From positions 1 through 49,060 of the forward strand of contig NZ_BBKT01000038.1 in assembly GCF_000747665.1 (NCBI RefSeq): a stretch of 49,060 nucleotides of DNA, written 5' to 3'. Every line of letters begins with the position of its first letter. The stretch's first letter is position 1. Shown in pieces: positions 9,322 through 18,595 of the stretch. Both the position numbers and the translations under genes were made by a program. The notes below the pieces were generated by a model, which saw nothing but the letters and a program-made list of their open reading frames with translations, did not search any database and was not told the DNA's origin. This DNA is from Thermoanaerobacterium saccharolyticum. Lineage in GTDB: Bacteria; Bacillota; Thermoanaerobacteria; Thermoanaerobacterales; Thermoanaerobacteraceae.

Positions 9322-10131
9322 ATGTCTAAAATATTCAGATTTTTCCTTTATTCGGTAGCCATAGTCTATGCTGCAATTACATTAGGGCCGTTTATTTGGT
9401 CTATAATAACTTCACTCAAACCTACAAGTGAAATAGATAGTTTAAGCGTCAATTTAAAGAATTTGACGTTTGGCAATTATAATATGATTATAAGTCAGTT
9501 TCCGTTTTTGAGATGGTTCTTTAATAGTTTGGTTGTTGCTATTGCTGTTACATTTGGGAATTTATTGTTTAATTCAATGGCTGGATATGCTCTTGCCAGA
9601 ATTAATTTTGCAGGTCGCAATTTCTTATTCATTATTGTGTTAGCGCTTATGATGGTTCCTGGGCAGGTTGTAATGGTGCCCACATATATCTTATTGAGCA
9701 AACTGGGATGGGTGAATACGTATTGGGGGCTTACAATACCATTTTTAACCAGTAGCTTTGGCATATTTTTAATGAGGCAGTTCTTTTTGTCTATTCCGAA
9801 AGAGATGGAAGAAGCTGCAACGATAGACGGTTTGTCTAAATTTAGGATTTTTCTACAAATAGTTTTGCCATTGTCAAAGCCTGCTCTTACAACACAGTTT
9901 ATATTTATGTTTACAGGCAATTGGAATAGCTTTTTGTGGCCCAGCCTTTTGACGTCCAGCGATAATATGTATACTCTGCCAGTTGGATTAAATTCATTTT
10001 ACGGGCAGTACTATCAATTTTGGAATCAAGTTATGGCAGGTGCTATACTTTTGACGTTGCCGATGATACTTATATTTCTCATTTTTCAAAAACAATTTGT
10101 CAAGGGGATTTCTACAACAGGTCTTAAATGA
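9322..10131 (+). CDS. Sugar ABC transporter permease, MalG/UgpE type (first locus)
   Basis: The product is 269 residues; the start ATG follows TTAGGAGGTAATATATC, 13 bases after its partner. It has six predicted membrane segments and the EAA loop MEEAATIDGLSKFRIFLQIVLPLSKPA; the C-terminus FVKGISTTGLK is typical of MalG-type subunits. With 7053 and 8409 it completes the membrane part of the first importer. No terminator is visible before the next promoter at 10138, so some readthrough into the second lacI is possible. Confidence 0.93.
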   Translation: MSKIFRFFLYSVAIVYAAITLGPFIWSIITSLKPTSEIDSLSVNLKNLTFGNYNMIISQFPFLRWFFNSLVVAIAVTFGNLLFNSMAGYALARINFAGRNFLFIIVLALMMVPGQVVMVPTYILLSKLGWVNTYWGLTIPFLTSSFGIFLMRQFFLSIPKEMEEAATIDGLSKFRIFLQIVLPLSKPALTTQFIFMFTGNWNSFLWPSLLTSSDNMYTLPVGLNSFYGQYYQFWNQVMAGAILLTLPMILIFLIFQKQFVKGISTTGLK

Positions 10132-10137
10132 TTTGTA

Positions 10138-10179
10138 TTGTTGTTTTGAGATAAATGTGATATAATTGTAAGCGGTTAC
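10138..10179 (+). promoter_or_regulatory. Promoter with GTAAGCGGTTAC operator before the second lacI
   Basis: TTGTTG (10138-10143), a 17-base spacer and TATAAT (10161-10166) are followed one base later by the operator GTAAGCGGTTAC (10168-10179). The flanked core also fits the CcpA cre consensus, so control by the neighbouring LacI protein, by CcpA, or by both is possible. The -35 overlaps the end of the preceding gene region. Confidence 0.75.
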
Positions 10180-10233
10180 TATTTTATACGTATTGCGGCT
10201 TTAATATTATTGCGAAGGGAATGTGTTGTTTGT

Positions 10234-11256
10234 ATGGCAAATATAGACGATGTAGCAAAACTGGCAAATGTCTCAACAGCGACTGTTTCAAGGGTTTTTA
10301 ATAATAGCCCATATGTCAGTGAAAAGGCAAGGGAAAGTGTATTAAAAGCAGCAAAAGAGCTTGGCTATGAGCCAAGCATATTAGCCCGCAGTTTGGCAAT
10401 GAAGAAGACCAATACTATAGGATTAATAGTTCCTGACATATCTAACCCATATTATAGTGAAGTTGTTCGAGGAATAGAAGATGTGTGCAATATATATAAG
10501 TACAACATAATTCTTTGTAATGCCGATAATTCGAGGGATAAAGAAGTACAGTACATCGACATGCTAAAAAGTAGATGGGTAGATGGCATAATATTCCATA
10601 GCGATTATTTTTCAGATGAAATATACCATATTTTCAAAGATAGAAAAATACCATTAGTATTGGCCGGAAGAGCGACGAATTATGATATACCGTATGTAGT
10701 AATAGACAATAGGAAAGCTGCTTATGATGCTACAAAGTACTTAATATCGCAGGGTCATAAAAAGATAGGTGTTATTCATGGGAATTTGAATGGCATGAAG
10801 GAAACTGTTGATAGTGTTGATAGGTTTTACGGATTTCTCGATGCTATGAAAGAAGCTGGTCTTAAAGTATATGATGAGCTGATAAAAGAAAGCAATTTCA
10901 AGGCAAAAGGCGGCTATATGGCTGCGAAAGAAATGCTAATGGGCAATGTAAAGCCAGATGCTATCTTTGCCTTCAGTGATATAATGGCGATGGGGGCTAT
11001 TAACGCCATTTTTGACGCGGGTTTAAAATGTCCGGAAGATATTTCTATAATAGGATTTGATAATCTCGATTTAGCAGAGGTAACGAGGCCAGCTTTAACC
11101 ACTGTCGCGCAGCCTATGTACGATATTGGTGCGGTTGCAGCTCGTATGCTGATAAAGATAATCGATAATAAAAAGATATCTGAGAAGAGAGTTATTTTAA
11201 AGCACAGATTGATTATTCGACAGTCCTGCATTAACAGAGATGCACAAAAAATTTAA
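10234..11256 (+). CDS. LacI-family regulator of the second phosphorylase/ABC locus
   Basis: ATG 10234 begins MANIDDVAKLANVSTATVSRVFNN, the canonical LacI/CcpA-type helix-turn-helix. A TTG at 10210 in the same frame would add eight non-family residues. The ribosome site is a modest GAAGGGA 13 bases upstream. The effector domain runs from KTNTIGLIVPDISNPYYSEV to GFDNLDLAEVTRPALTTVAQP; 340 residues is normal. It lies between two transport operons, with GTAAGCGGTTAC palindromes ahead of itself and twice ahead of the next operon, so it most likely represses both transcripts. HTH similarity to CcpA means its operator may overlap catabolite control. Confidence 0.92.
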   Translation: MANIDDVAKLANVSTATVSRVFNNSPYVSEKARESVLKAAKELGYEPSILARSLAMKKTNTIGLIVPDISNPYYSEVVRGIEDVCNIYKYNIILCNADNSRDKEVQYIDMLKSRWVDGIIFHSDYFSDEIYHIFKDRKIPLVLAGRATNYDIPYVVIDNRKAAYDATKYLISQGHKKIGVIHGNLNGMKETVDSVDRFYGFLDAMKEAGLKVYDELIKESNFKAKGGYMAAKEMLMGNVKPDAIFAFSDIMAMGAINAIFDAGLKCPEDISIIGFDNLDLAEVTRPALTTVAQPMYDIGAVAARMLIKIIDNKKISEKRVILKHRLIIRQSCINRDAQKI

Positions 11257-11275
11257 AAAATGATTTAAAAAGCTA

Positions 11276-11323
11276 TTGATTATTTTTTAAAAAGATGTTA
11301 CAATATAGTTGTAAGCGGTTACA
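11276..11323 (+). promoter_or_regulatory. Promoter and operator 1 of the second ABC/phosphorylase operon
   Basis: TTGATT (11276-11281), 17 bases and TACAAT (11299-11304) are followed by the palindrome-like TGTAAGCGGTTACA (11310-11323) over the likely start site. The 390-base gap between 11256 and 11646 thus holds this promoter, a second operator at 11394 and a leader of about 235 bases in which no riboswitch was recognised. Confidence 0.82.
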
Positions 11324-11393
11324 GGTTGTATTTATTGACAGTCTATCTTAGATTGGATGATATAAAAAACTGTAGCTTTTATTTGTGAGAAAA

Positions 11394-11409
11394 CTGTAAG
11401 CGGTTACAG
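11394..11409 (+). promoter_or_regulatory. Operator 2 of the second ABC/phosphorylase operon
   Basis: CTGTAAGCGGTTACAG contains the same 14-base TGTAAGCGGTTACA site found at 11310-11323. The two are centred 85 bases apart, about eight helical turns, a spacing suited to looping by a tetrameric or cooperating LacI protein, or to a downstream roadblock. Confidence 0.75.
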
Positions 11410-11645
11410 CTACACTTTATCAAGCTTAAATTTGGCAAGTAATCAAGTAAATAAATAAGATCATTAAATGCATTTTTTGAAATGATATTTGGAGTATCAA
11501 TCCTTGCTGAATTTAAGTTGAGTTTTTGTTTTATGTATGGCAAGTGAATATTGCTTATCTGGAAAAACTATAAGGGGGTGCTAAATAAAAAATCAATTAC
11601 AATTTTTTGATCATCATAAAAATAAAAAATAGGAGGAGCGTTTGT

Positions 11646-12927
11646 ATGAAAAAAATATTGAGTTTATTAATTTCGACGATCTTAATAATAGCCTTGGTGA
11701 CAGGATGTTCATCAAGCAATAATAGCAAAACGAGTCAAAATGGTACATCTTCTGAGAACAGCAAAATAACTATAACAGTTATGCAAAGCAAAACCGAAAT
11801 ACAGTCAGATCTTCAAACAATAATTGATGACTACAACAAATCACAGGATAAAGTGGAAGTAAAACTTTTGGGTACTTCTGGTGATAATTTTGCTACTGTA
11901 TTGCAGTCACAATTTTCTGCATCACCTGAAAAAGCACCTACAATATTTACGATTGCAGGACCAGATACTCCTAAATTTCAACCGTACATGGCTGAAATAA
12001 AAAAATTCGAAAGCTGCTGAAATGTTGGCAGATGGAGTAAAAGACGATGTTACTGTTGATGGCAAGTTATATGGTCTTCCTTCAGCAGTTGAAGGGTATG
12101 GTTTAATTTACAATAAAAATTTGTTTAAAGAGGCAAACATAGATCCAGCATCAATAACAAGCATTGATGCATTAGTTAATGCATGTGAAAAATTATCGAA
12201 ATTAAACGGTGTTGTTAAACCTATTGCTTTTGCGAAAGAGACGTACTTCTCATTTATACATCCTTTTAACTGGGCTTTCGCAGTTGATCCAAACTACAAG
12301 ACTGACATAGAGAAGCTTGACAAAGGGCAAATCACTATGAAAGATATACCAAGTGTGGTGCAATGGATAAAAGACATGGACAGGATAAAACCATATACAA
12401 ACAATGCACTTGATTCATACGACGATCAAGTGGCAGGATTTGCAAGCGGTAAATATGCTATGATACATCAAGGCGATTGGGTACAATCAGTTTTGGATCA
12501 AGACAAACCTAATTTTGATTATGGAATTATTCCATTCCCAACGGGAGGAAATACAAAATTGGCTGTTGGTACTGCAACTGCATGGCGTGTGAATAAATAT
12601 GCAACAGAAGAACAGCAAAAAGCTGCAATTGAATTTTTGGATTGGTTGATTACAAGCGATAAAGGACAAGAATATTCTGCAGATACTTTGAAGTTTATTC
12701 CAGCGTATAAAGGAGTAAAAGCTCCAAAGGCCCCATTGGCAGCGGAAGTTGCTCAGTATGTCGATAAAGGTGAAATTATTCCGTGGGTGTACAATAACTA
12801 CTTCCCTAACGGAATAGATGTTGATGGTTCTAATCTAATTCAGAAATACTATGCTGGACTTATAAAAAATGACGATCAATTCTTGTCAGAATTGACAAAT
12901 ATTTGGGTTCAAGATGCTGGCAAGTAA
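11646..12927 (+). CDS. Sugar ABC transporter substrate-binding lipoprotein (second locus), frameshifted in this sequence
   Basis: ATG 11646 follows AGGAGGAGCG. The signal peptide ends in VTGCSSSN (lipobox), followed by a Ser/Asn-rich linker. The first frame covers the N-lobe (TVMQSKTEIQSDLQTII through FTIAGPDTPKFQPYMAEI) and stops at 12018-12020. From an A7 run at 11999-12005 the next frame continues with EMLADGVKDDVTVDGKLYGLP to 12927. Removing one A yields a family-length protein of about 426 residues (MAEIKNSKAAEMLADG). The rest shows binding-protein marks such as YGLIYNKNLF and MIHQGDWVQS. It would feed the GH65/beta-PGM pathway of this operon. Real loss would disable uptake, so a sequence error or slippage is more likely. 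Confidence 0.85.
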
Positions 12928-12936
12928 TTAGCTTAA

Positions 12937-12978
12937 AGGACATACTTCTTAAATTATCTATTAGAAGAAGTATGTCCT
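12937..12978 (+). terminator. Intercistronic hairpin after the second substrate-binding gene
   Basis: AGGACATACTTCTT (12937-12950) and AAGAAGTATGTCCT (12965-12978) form a perfect 14-bp stem with a 14-base loop, starting ten bases after the stop. It lacks a U-tract. It sits in the same operon position as the hairpin at 8327 but with unrelated sequence, arguing for a conserved role in setting binding protein to permease ratio. Confidence 0.7.
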
Positions 12979-13014
12979 AATTTAAATCAATGTGTATACG
13001 ATAGGAGTGGAAAT

Positions 13015-13890
13015 ATGAAAAAAAATAGCAATACATTGACGTTTTGGCTATTTTTAATACCATCATTATTTGTCTTTGTAAATGTAGTAATAATTCCTTT
13101 CATATTAGGCATAATTTATTCATTTACAGATTGGGATGGGTTTTCGTTTTTTGGTTCAAAATTTGTAGCATTTAGCAACTATTTAAAGGTGTTTAAAGAT
13201 CAAAATTTTTTAAGTGCATTTTTATTGACTTTTAAATATGCGATTATTATGGTGATAATTTCAAATATAATTGGTTTTTCTTTGGCGCTTCTCGTAACTA
13301 GAAAAATGAGAACCAGAAATATTTTAAGATCGATTTTCTTTATGCCTAATTTAATAGGTGGTTTGATATTAGGATTTATATGGCAATTCATATTCACGAA
13401 ATTGTTTGTTCAATTGGGAACTGTGTTACATGCCTCAAATATATTTTTTAATTGGATAAACGATCCCAATATGGCTTTTTGGAGCATTGTAATTGTATCA
13501 GCATGGCAAATGTCTGGGTATGTAATGATCATATATATTGCCGGGTTGGAGAGCATTAATCCAGACATAATTGAAGCATCTCTTATTGATGGTGCAGGCC
13601 CTGTTAGAAGATTATTTAACATTATACTGCCACTTACTGTTCCTTCTTTTACCATAAGTCTTTTTATAACTTTGTCAAATTCATTTAAGCAATATGACAC
13701 AAATTTATCGCTTACCAATGGAGGTCCTTATGGTACGACAGAATTATTGACGATGAATATTGTGCAAACTGCATATAAACACAATCAATATGCTATAGCT
13801 CAATCAAAAGCTGTTGTATTTTTTGTCGTAATCATGATTATTACACTCGTGCAGGTGTATTTAACAAAGAAAAGAGAGGTTGAGATGTGA
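13015..13890 (+). CDS. Sugar ABC transporter permease, MalF type (second locus)
   Basis: At 291 residues with six membrane segments, it starts at an ATG following GATAGGAGTGG. The EAA loop is in PDIIEASLIDGAGPVRRLFNIILPL. The N-terminal SLFVFVNVVIIPFILGIIYSFTDWDG is typical of CUT1 MalF subunits. It shares a one-base TGATG overlap with the next permease, indicating translational coupling. Confidence 0.93.
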   Translation: MKKNSNTLTFWLFLIPSLFVFVNVVIIPFILGIIYSFTDWDGFSFFGSKFVAFSNYLKVFKDQNFLSAFLLTFKYAIIMVIISNIIGFSLALLVTRKMRTRNILRSIFFMPNLIGGLILGFIWQFIFTKLFVQLGTVLHASNIFFNWINDPNMAFWSIVIVSAWQMSGYVMIIYIAGLESINPDIIEASLIDGAGPVRRLFNIILPLTVPSFTISLFITLSNSFKQYDTNLSLTNGGPYGTTELLTMNIVQTAYKHNQYAIAQSKAVVFFVVIMIITLVQVYLTKKREVEM

Positions 13891-14735
13891 TGGAAAAAAC
13901 CAAAAAGAATATGACTATTTTAGAAATATTCGGTTGGGTGTTGACACTATTTGTTATATTTCCTGTTTATATTATGGTTATTAATTCTTTTAAAGATAGA
14001 AAAGAAATATTTACAAGTGAATTAAGTCTACCTAAGGCCTTAAATTTCACATATTATATTCAAGCAATACAAAAGATGGACTTTTTGACTGCTTTGGGCA
14101 ATTCTCTGTTTATAACTGTAACCAGTGTCGTGTTTATAATCGTGCTGTCATCGATGGCGGCATGGGTTCTCGAAAGAAATAAAACGACTATTTCCAATAT
14201 TATATTTTACACTTTGGTTGCAACAATGTTGATACCATTCCAATCTGTCATGATACCGTTAGTGCAGTATTTAAGTAAGTGGCAGATTCCGGGGACAAAT
14301 TTTTCGCTGATTGACACGAGATATGGGCTTATCTTTATGAATATAGGTTTTGGTATAGGCATGTCTACATTTTTGTTTCATGGATTTATTAAAAATGTTC
14401 CGCTTGAAATGGAGGAAGCTGCTACGATTGATGGATGCAATAAATTTCAATTGTTTTGGAGAATAGTTTTTCCCAACCTTAAACCTATTATTGTGACTGT
14501 GGCTATATTGAATGTTATATCATTCTGGAATGACTATTTGCTTCCGTCATTGGTTTTGCGCAGTCCCAACCTCAGGACTATTCCGCTGTCAACATTTTTC
14601 TTCTTTGGAGAGTTTACTATAGAGTGGAATTTGGCATTAGCAGGTTTAGTGCTGACGATAATACCGGTAATTGTATTTTATCTATTCTCACAGAAATACA
14701 TTATTAAAGGTGTCATGGCTGGTGCAATAAAATAG
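13890..14735 (+). CDS. Sugar ABC transporter permease, MalG type (second locus)
   Basis: The start ATG at 13890 overlaps the TGA of the previous gene by one base, with AGAGAGGT 9 bases upstream; a GTG three bases earlier is possible. Its 281 residues include six membrane segments, the EAA loop LEMEEAATIDGCNKFQLFWR and a MalG-type end (KYIIKGVMAGAIK). Partner of 13015. No ATPase gene follows, so the importer must borrow a nucleotide-binding subunit. Confidence 0.93.
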   Translation: MEKTKKNMTILEIFGWVLTLFVIFPVYIMVINSFKDRKEIFTSELSLPKALNFTYYIQAIQKMDFLTALGNSLFITVTSVVFIIVLSSMAAWVLERNKTTISNIIFYTLVATMLIPFQSVMIPLVQYLSKWQIPGTNFSLIDTRYGLIFMNIGFGIGMSTFLFHGFIKNVPLEMEEAATIDGCNKFQLFWRIVFPNLKPIIVTVAILNVISFWNDYLLPSLVLRSPNLRTIPLSTFFFFGEFTIEWNLALAGLVLTIIPVIVFYLFSQKYIIKGVMAGAIK

Positions 14736-14771
14736 ATTTTTCGACTTTATTTAGAAAGCGTGGAGGTTCAA

Positions 14772-17108
14772 ATGAAAAAATCAATATATCCTTACGATGA
14801 GTGGAAGATAAGAGAAAGCAGATTTCATATAGAAACAAATTATCGCAATGAAACTATTTTTTCTTTAGGAAATGGGTATTTTGGCATGAGAGGTACATTT
14901 GAAGAAGGTTACTCAGGTCCTAATGGAACATCATTTAATGCAACATACATTAACGGATTTTATGAAATCTATGATATCAATTATGCAGAAGGTGGATATG
15001 GTTTTCCAACTTACGGTGAAGCAATGGTAAATGTTGCTGATAGCAAAATTGTAAAATTGTTTGTAGATGATGAACCATTTGACTTGTTAAAAGGCAATTT
15101 GATTGAATATGAAAGAACACTTGACATGAAAGAAGGATTTACAGAGCGAAAAATTATTTGGGAGAATGAAAAAGGGAAAAAACTTGAGATAACTGTAAGA
15201 AGATTAATCTCTTTCAAAAGGCAACATTTAGGTGTTGTAGTTTTTAGCTTTAAACCGTTAAACTTTAGTGGGAATGTAAAATTGATTTCCGAAGTCGATG
15301 GAAATATATATTATGGAAATGAGACAGATGACATGCGAGTAGGAAACAACATGAGAGGGAAAGTCATAAATACCATAGATAGCTATGTTGACGGATATAT
15401 GGGATGGTTAATGCAAACTACAAAAAGAAGCAAATTAAAATACGTTTGTTCCGTGAACCATGATGCCAAAACTGATTGTCATTATGAGCTTAAAAATTAT
15501 AAATCAGATGATAAAATATGTTTTGAATTTTCTATTGATGCTGAAAAAGACAAAACTTTTCAGCTTGATAAATTTATTTCATACTACACATCAAGAGAAT
15601 GTTTAGAGGATAAGCTTATTGACAGTGCAATTTATGAGGTCGTAAATGCTAAATCAGATGGTGCAAATATCATCTTCAAGGAGCAGTTTGATTATTTAGA
15701 AGAATTTTGGACGGATGCAGATGTGGAAATAGACGGCGATATTTCTTTGCAACAGGGTATAAGGTACAACGAATTTCAATTATTGCAGTCTGTATCAAAG
15801 AATGATATTGCGAATATATGTGCCAAAGGGCTGACTGGTGAAGGATATGAAGGACACTATTTTTGGGACTCTGATGTTTACATTATGCCGTTTTTTCTGT
15901 ACACAAAGCCAGAGATTGCTAAAAACTTTGTAATGTTTCGCTATAACTTATTAGATGCGGCCAGAAAAAGGGCAAAAGAATTGGGATATAAAGGTGCCCT
16001 TTATCCCTGGAGGACGATAGATGGACCGGAATGTTCATCTTATTTTCCAGCTGGAACAGCTCAATATCACATAAACTCTGATATAGTTTTGGCTATAAAA
16101 AAATACGTTGAAGCAACTTTAGATTACGAATTTTTGTACAAGTACGGTGCGGAGATTGTTTTTGAAACTGCAAGGCTATGGATAAGCATAGGTGCATATA
16201 TTCCTTTGAAAAATAATAAATTTTGCTTGAATTGCGTAACAGGACCTGATGAATATACGGCATTGGTTGACAACAATGCGTATACAAACTATATGGCACA
16301 AATGAACTTAGAGTATGCATACTTTGTTGCCAAGGAAATGGCTAAAAAAGCTCCGGAATATTATGCTAACATTAAAGAAAAGATTGGACTTGCTGATGAA
16401 GAGCTAAATGAATGGGATAATGCTGCAAAAAATATGTATCTTCCGTATTCGGATGATTTTGGAATTATTCCTCAGGATGATAGCTTTCTCTACAAAGAAC
16501 GATTGAATGCTAAAGATTTAGAAGATGAAAAGCCGCTTTTGCTTCACAGGCACTATCTAAATATATACAGATATCAGATATGCAAGCAGCCCGATGTACT
16601 GTTACTTATGTACCTAAGAAGAGAATTATTTAGCATTGACGAGGTTAAACGAAATTATGATTACTATGAGCCAATAACGACTCATGATTCATCGTTGTCT
16701 CCAGCAATATTCAGCATTCTTGCTAATGAAATTGGATATTATGACAAAGCCTATGAATATTTTATGATGACAGCGAGAATGGATCTCGATGATTACAACG
16801 GAAATGTTAAAGATGGGATACACACTGCTTGTATGGCTGGAGCGTGGAGTGCAATTATAAGCGGATTTGGTGGAATGATGACATATCCTGATGGACTTCA
16901 TTTTATGCCTAATATACCTAAAAGCTGGAGGTCATTATCCTATAATATCAGATATAAAAATTGCAAAATACATGTAAATATTACTCAAGAAAAAGCATCA
17001 TTTTTGTTGGTTGAAGGCGAGATGTTGAAAATTAGCGTGTATGATGAAGAAATAATGCTTTTAAAAGGTAATACGGTTGAAAAAGAGGTGAAAAAAGTTG
17101 ATAGATAA
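14772..17108 (+). CDS. GH65 alpha-glucosyl disaccharide phosphorylase, second paralogue
   Basis: ATG 14772 follows GTGGAGGT. The 778-residue protein has the GH65 architecture: N-terminal sandwich (LGNGYFGMRGTFEEGYSG), barrel entry (GEGYEGHYFWDSDVYIMPF), presumed catalytic Glu494 in TGPDEYTALVDNNAYTN, and phosphate-loop region THDSSLSPAIFS. It differs clearly from the paralogue at 4589 around the catalytic motif (EYTALVDNN versus EFHEHVNNN) and in the N-terminal domain, so the two likely act on different alpha-glucobioses. Product beta-glucose 1-phosphate would go to the overlapping beta-phosphoglucomutase gene. Kojibiose, trehalose, nigerose or maltose specificity cannot be settled by eye. 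Confidence 0.88.
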   Translation: MKKSIYPYDEWKIRESRFHIETNYRNETIFSLGNGYFGMRGTFEEGYSGPNGTSFNATYINGFYEIYDINYAEGGYGFPTYGEAMVNVADSKIVKLFVDDEPFDLLKGNLIEYERTLDMKEGFTERKIIWENEKGKKLEITVRRLISFKRQHLGVVVFSFKPLNFSGNVKLISEVDGNIYYGNETDDMRVGNNMRGKVINTIDSYVDGYMGWLMQTTKRSKLKYVCSVNHDAKTDCHYELKNYKSDDKICFEFSIDAEKDKTFQLDKFISYYTSRECLEDKLIDSAIYEVVNAKSDGANIIFKEQFDYLEEFWTDADVEIDGDISLQQGIRYNEFQLLQSVSKNDIANICAKGLTGEGYEGHYFWDSDVYIMPFFLYTKPEIAKNFVMFRYNLLDAARKRAKELGYKGALYPWRTIDGPECSSYFPAGTAQYHINSDIVLAIKKYVEATLDYEFLYKYGAEIVFETARLWISIGAYIPLKNNKFCLNCVTGPDEYTALVDNNAYTNYMAQMNLEYAYFVAKEMAKKAPEYYANIKEKIGLADEELNEWDNAAKNMYLPYSDDFGIIPQDDSFLYKERLNAKDLEDEKPLLLHRHYLNIYRYQICKQPDVLLLMYLRRELFSIDEVKRNYDYYEPITTHDSSLSPAIFSILANEIGYYDKAYEYFMMTARMDLDDYNGNVKDGIHTACMAGAWSAIISGFGGMMTYPDGLHFMPNIPKSWRSLSYNIRYKNCKIHVNITQEKASFLLVEGEMLKISVYDEEIMLLKGNTVEKEVKKVDR

Positions 17109-17758
17109 AGATGTTAAATACAAAGGTGTGATATTTGATTTAGATGGTGTAATAACGGATACTGCAGAATACCACTACTTGGCGTGGAAAAAATTAGCTG
17201 ATGAATTAAATGTATATTTTGACAGGAAGATAAATGAAAACTTAAAAGGCATCAGCAGAATTGAATCGTTGGAGATAATTTTAAAAAATACCGATAAATC
17301 TTTCAGTGAAGAAGAAAAGCACCGTCTGGCCGATAAAAAAAAATGAATACTACAAAGAGATGATAAAGAAAATAACACCTAAGGACATACTTCCTGGCGT
17401 GTTAGATTTAATAAAGGAATTAAAAAATAGAGGAATAAAAATGGCTGTTGCTTCTGTAAGCAAAAATGCAAAAACCGTGCTTTTAAACCTTGGATTAATA
17501 GAAACATTCGATTATATCGTTGATGCGGATAAAATAAAGAATGGCAAACCAGATCCAGAAATTTTTTTAAATGCTGCTTATGGAATTGATGTTGAACCTA
17601 AATTATGTATAGGAATAGAGGATTCTAAAGCTGGAATCGAAGCTATAAATAGAGCTGGGATGCTATCTATCGGAGTTGGCAATTATGAAACGGTGAAAGA
17701 GGCAGATATTGTTTTAAAAGACTTAAGCGATTCATCGGCAATATTAAACTTGCTATAA
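17098..17758 (+). CDS. pgmB: Beta-phosphoglucomutase, frameshifted in this sequence
   Basis: This HAD-superfamily enzyme converts beta-glucose 1-phosphate from the GH65 phosphorylases to glucose 6-phosphate. It starts at TTG 17098, seven bases after GAGGTG and overlapping the GH65 stop by 11 bases. The nucleophile motif FDLDGVITDTAEYHYLAWK is near residues 10-28 and the GIEDSKAGIEAINRAGM acidic motif near the end. The first frame ends after an A9 run (17335-17343); the second continues at once as NEYYKEMIKKITPKD. Removing one A gives 219 residues, exactly the family size. Both halves are well conserved, so the break is probably an artefact or slippage site. It is the last gene of the operon. 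Confidence 0.88.
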
Positions 17759-17767
17759 AATAGTAAT

Positions 17768-17824
17768 AATAACCTCCCAAAGGAATAAATTTATTATAGA
17801 TTCGTAGTTGGGAGGTTATTTTTT
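17768..17824 (+). terminator. Operon terminator that also buries the next gene's ribosome site
   Basis: AATAACCTCCCAA (17768-17780) pairs perfectly with TTGGGAGGTTATT (17808-17820) and is followed by TTTT and the GTG of the deacetylase at 17825. The right arm contains GGGAGG, the only Shine-Dalgarno for that gene, so the same hairpin could both end the sugar operon and block translation of readthrough messages. Confidence 0.75.
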
Positions 17825-18595
17825 GTGAAGATATATTATATCAAAAAAAGCGTCATCATAAACTTATTAGCTGTTTTTGTATTAGCATTTATATCTATTT
17901 TGTACACAAATTACGGTGTCCCGCCTGTTATAAGTACGCTATTTAATATAAATAGACAGCTTCCTATTTACAGTGTTGATATTCCTGACAAGAGGGTTGC
18001 TATATCGTTTGACGCATCATGGGGCAGTGATAAGACAGAAAGACTTTTGCAGATATTAAAAGATAAAAATGTAAAAGCTACATTTTTTTTGACAGGACTT
18101 TGGATTGATAAATATCCTCATCTCGTAAAGAAAATTTACGAAGAAGGTCATGATGTGGAAAACCACAGCAATACGCATCCACACATGACGCAGTTAAGCG
18201 ATTCAGAAATGGCAGATGAGATAAAGGCCTGTGAGGAAAAACTTGTAAAGATCACTGGACGAAAGCCTTACTTATTTAGACCTCCATACGGTGATTACAA
18301 TGATAAAGTCATTGAGATAGCAAAGAGTTTAGGATATTATACCATACAGTGGGATGTGGATTCACTTGATTGGAGAGGCCTTGATACGGAGGCGATAATA
18401 AATAGGGTATTGCCAAATGTCAAAAAAGGTTCTATTATTCTATTTCATAATAATGGCCAATTTACACCTGAGGCGATACCGTACATTATCGATAAGCTGA
18501 AAGAAAATGGATATCAAATAGTTCCTATAAGCCAGTTGATATATAAAGAAAATTACTATATTGATCACGAAGGAAGGCAACATAAAAAACAATAA
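17825..18595 (+). CDS. Polysaccharide deacetylase (NodB-homology, CE4), membrane-anchored
   Basis: This 256-residue protein starts at GTG 17825. A single N-terminal membrane segment (about residues 8-27) anchors or exports it. The NodB domain shows the catalytic Asp in SFDASWGSD, the metal-binding His pair in ENHSNTHPHMTQLS, RPPYGDYN and the late motif SIILFHNNGQFTPEAIP. Such enzymes remove N-acetyl groups from peptidoglycan or similar glycans; in spore formers PdaA/PdaB-type members act on cortex or vegetative wall. The hairpin over its ribosome site suggests its expression depends on a transcript starting inside or just after the terminator. Confidence 0.88.
   Translation: MKIYYIKKSVIINLLAVFVLAFISILYTNYGVPPVISTLFNINRQLPIYSVDIPDKRVAISFDASWGSDKTERLLQILKDKNVKATFFLTGLWIDKYPHLVKKIYEEGHDVENHSNTHPHMTQLSDSEMADEIKACEEKLVKITGRKPYLFRPPYGDYNDKVIEIAKSLGYYTIQWDVDSLDWRGLDTEAIINRVLPNVKKGSIILFHNNGQFTPEAIPYIIDKLKENGYQIVPISQLIYKENYYIDHEGRQHKKQ

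Noticed and set aside
11324-11645. Riboswitch in the long leader of the second sugar operon
   Set aside because: No conserved core or terminator/antiterminator pair was visible; the leader is explained by the promoter and two operators.
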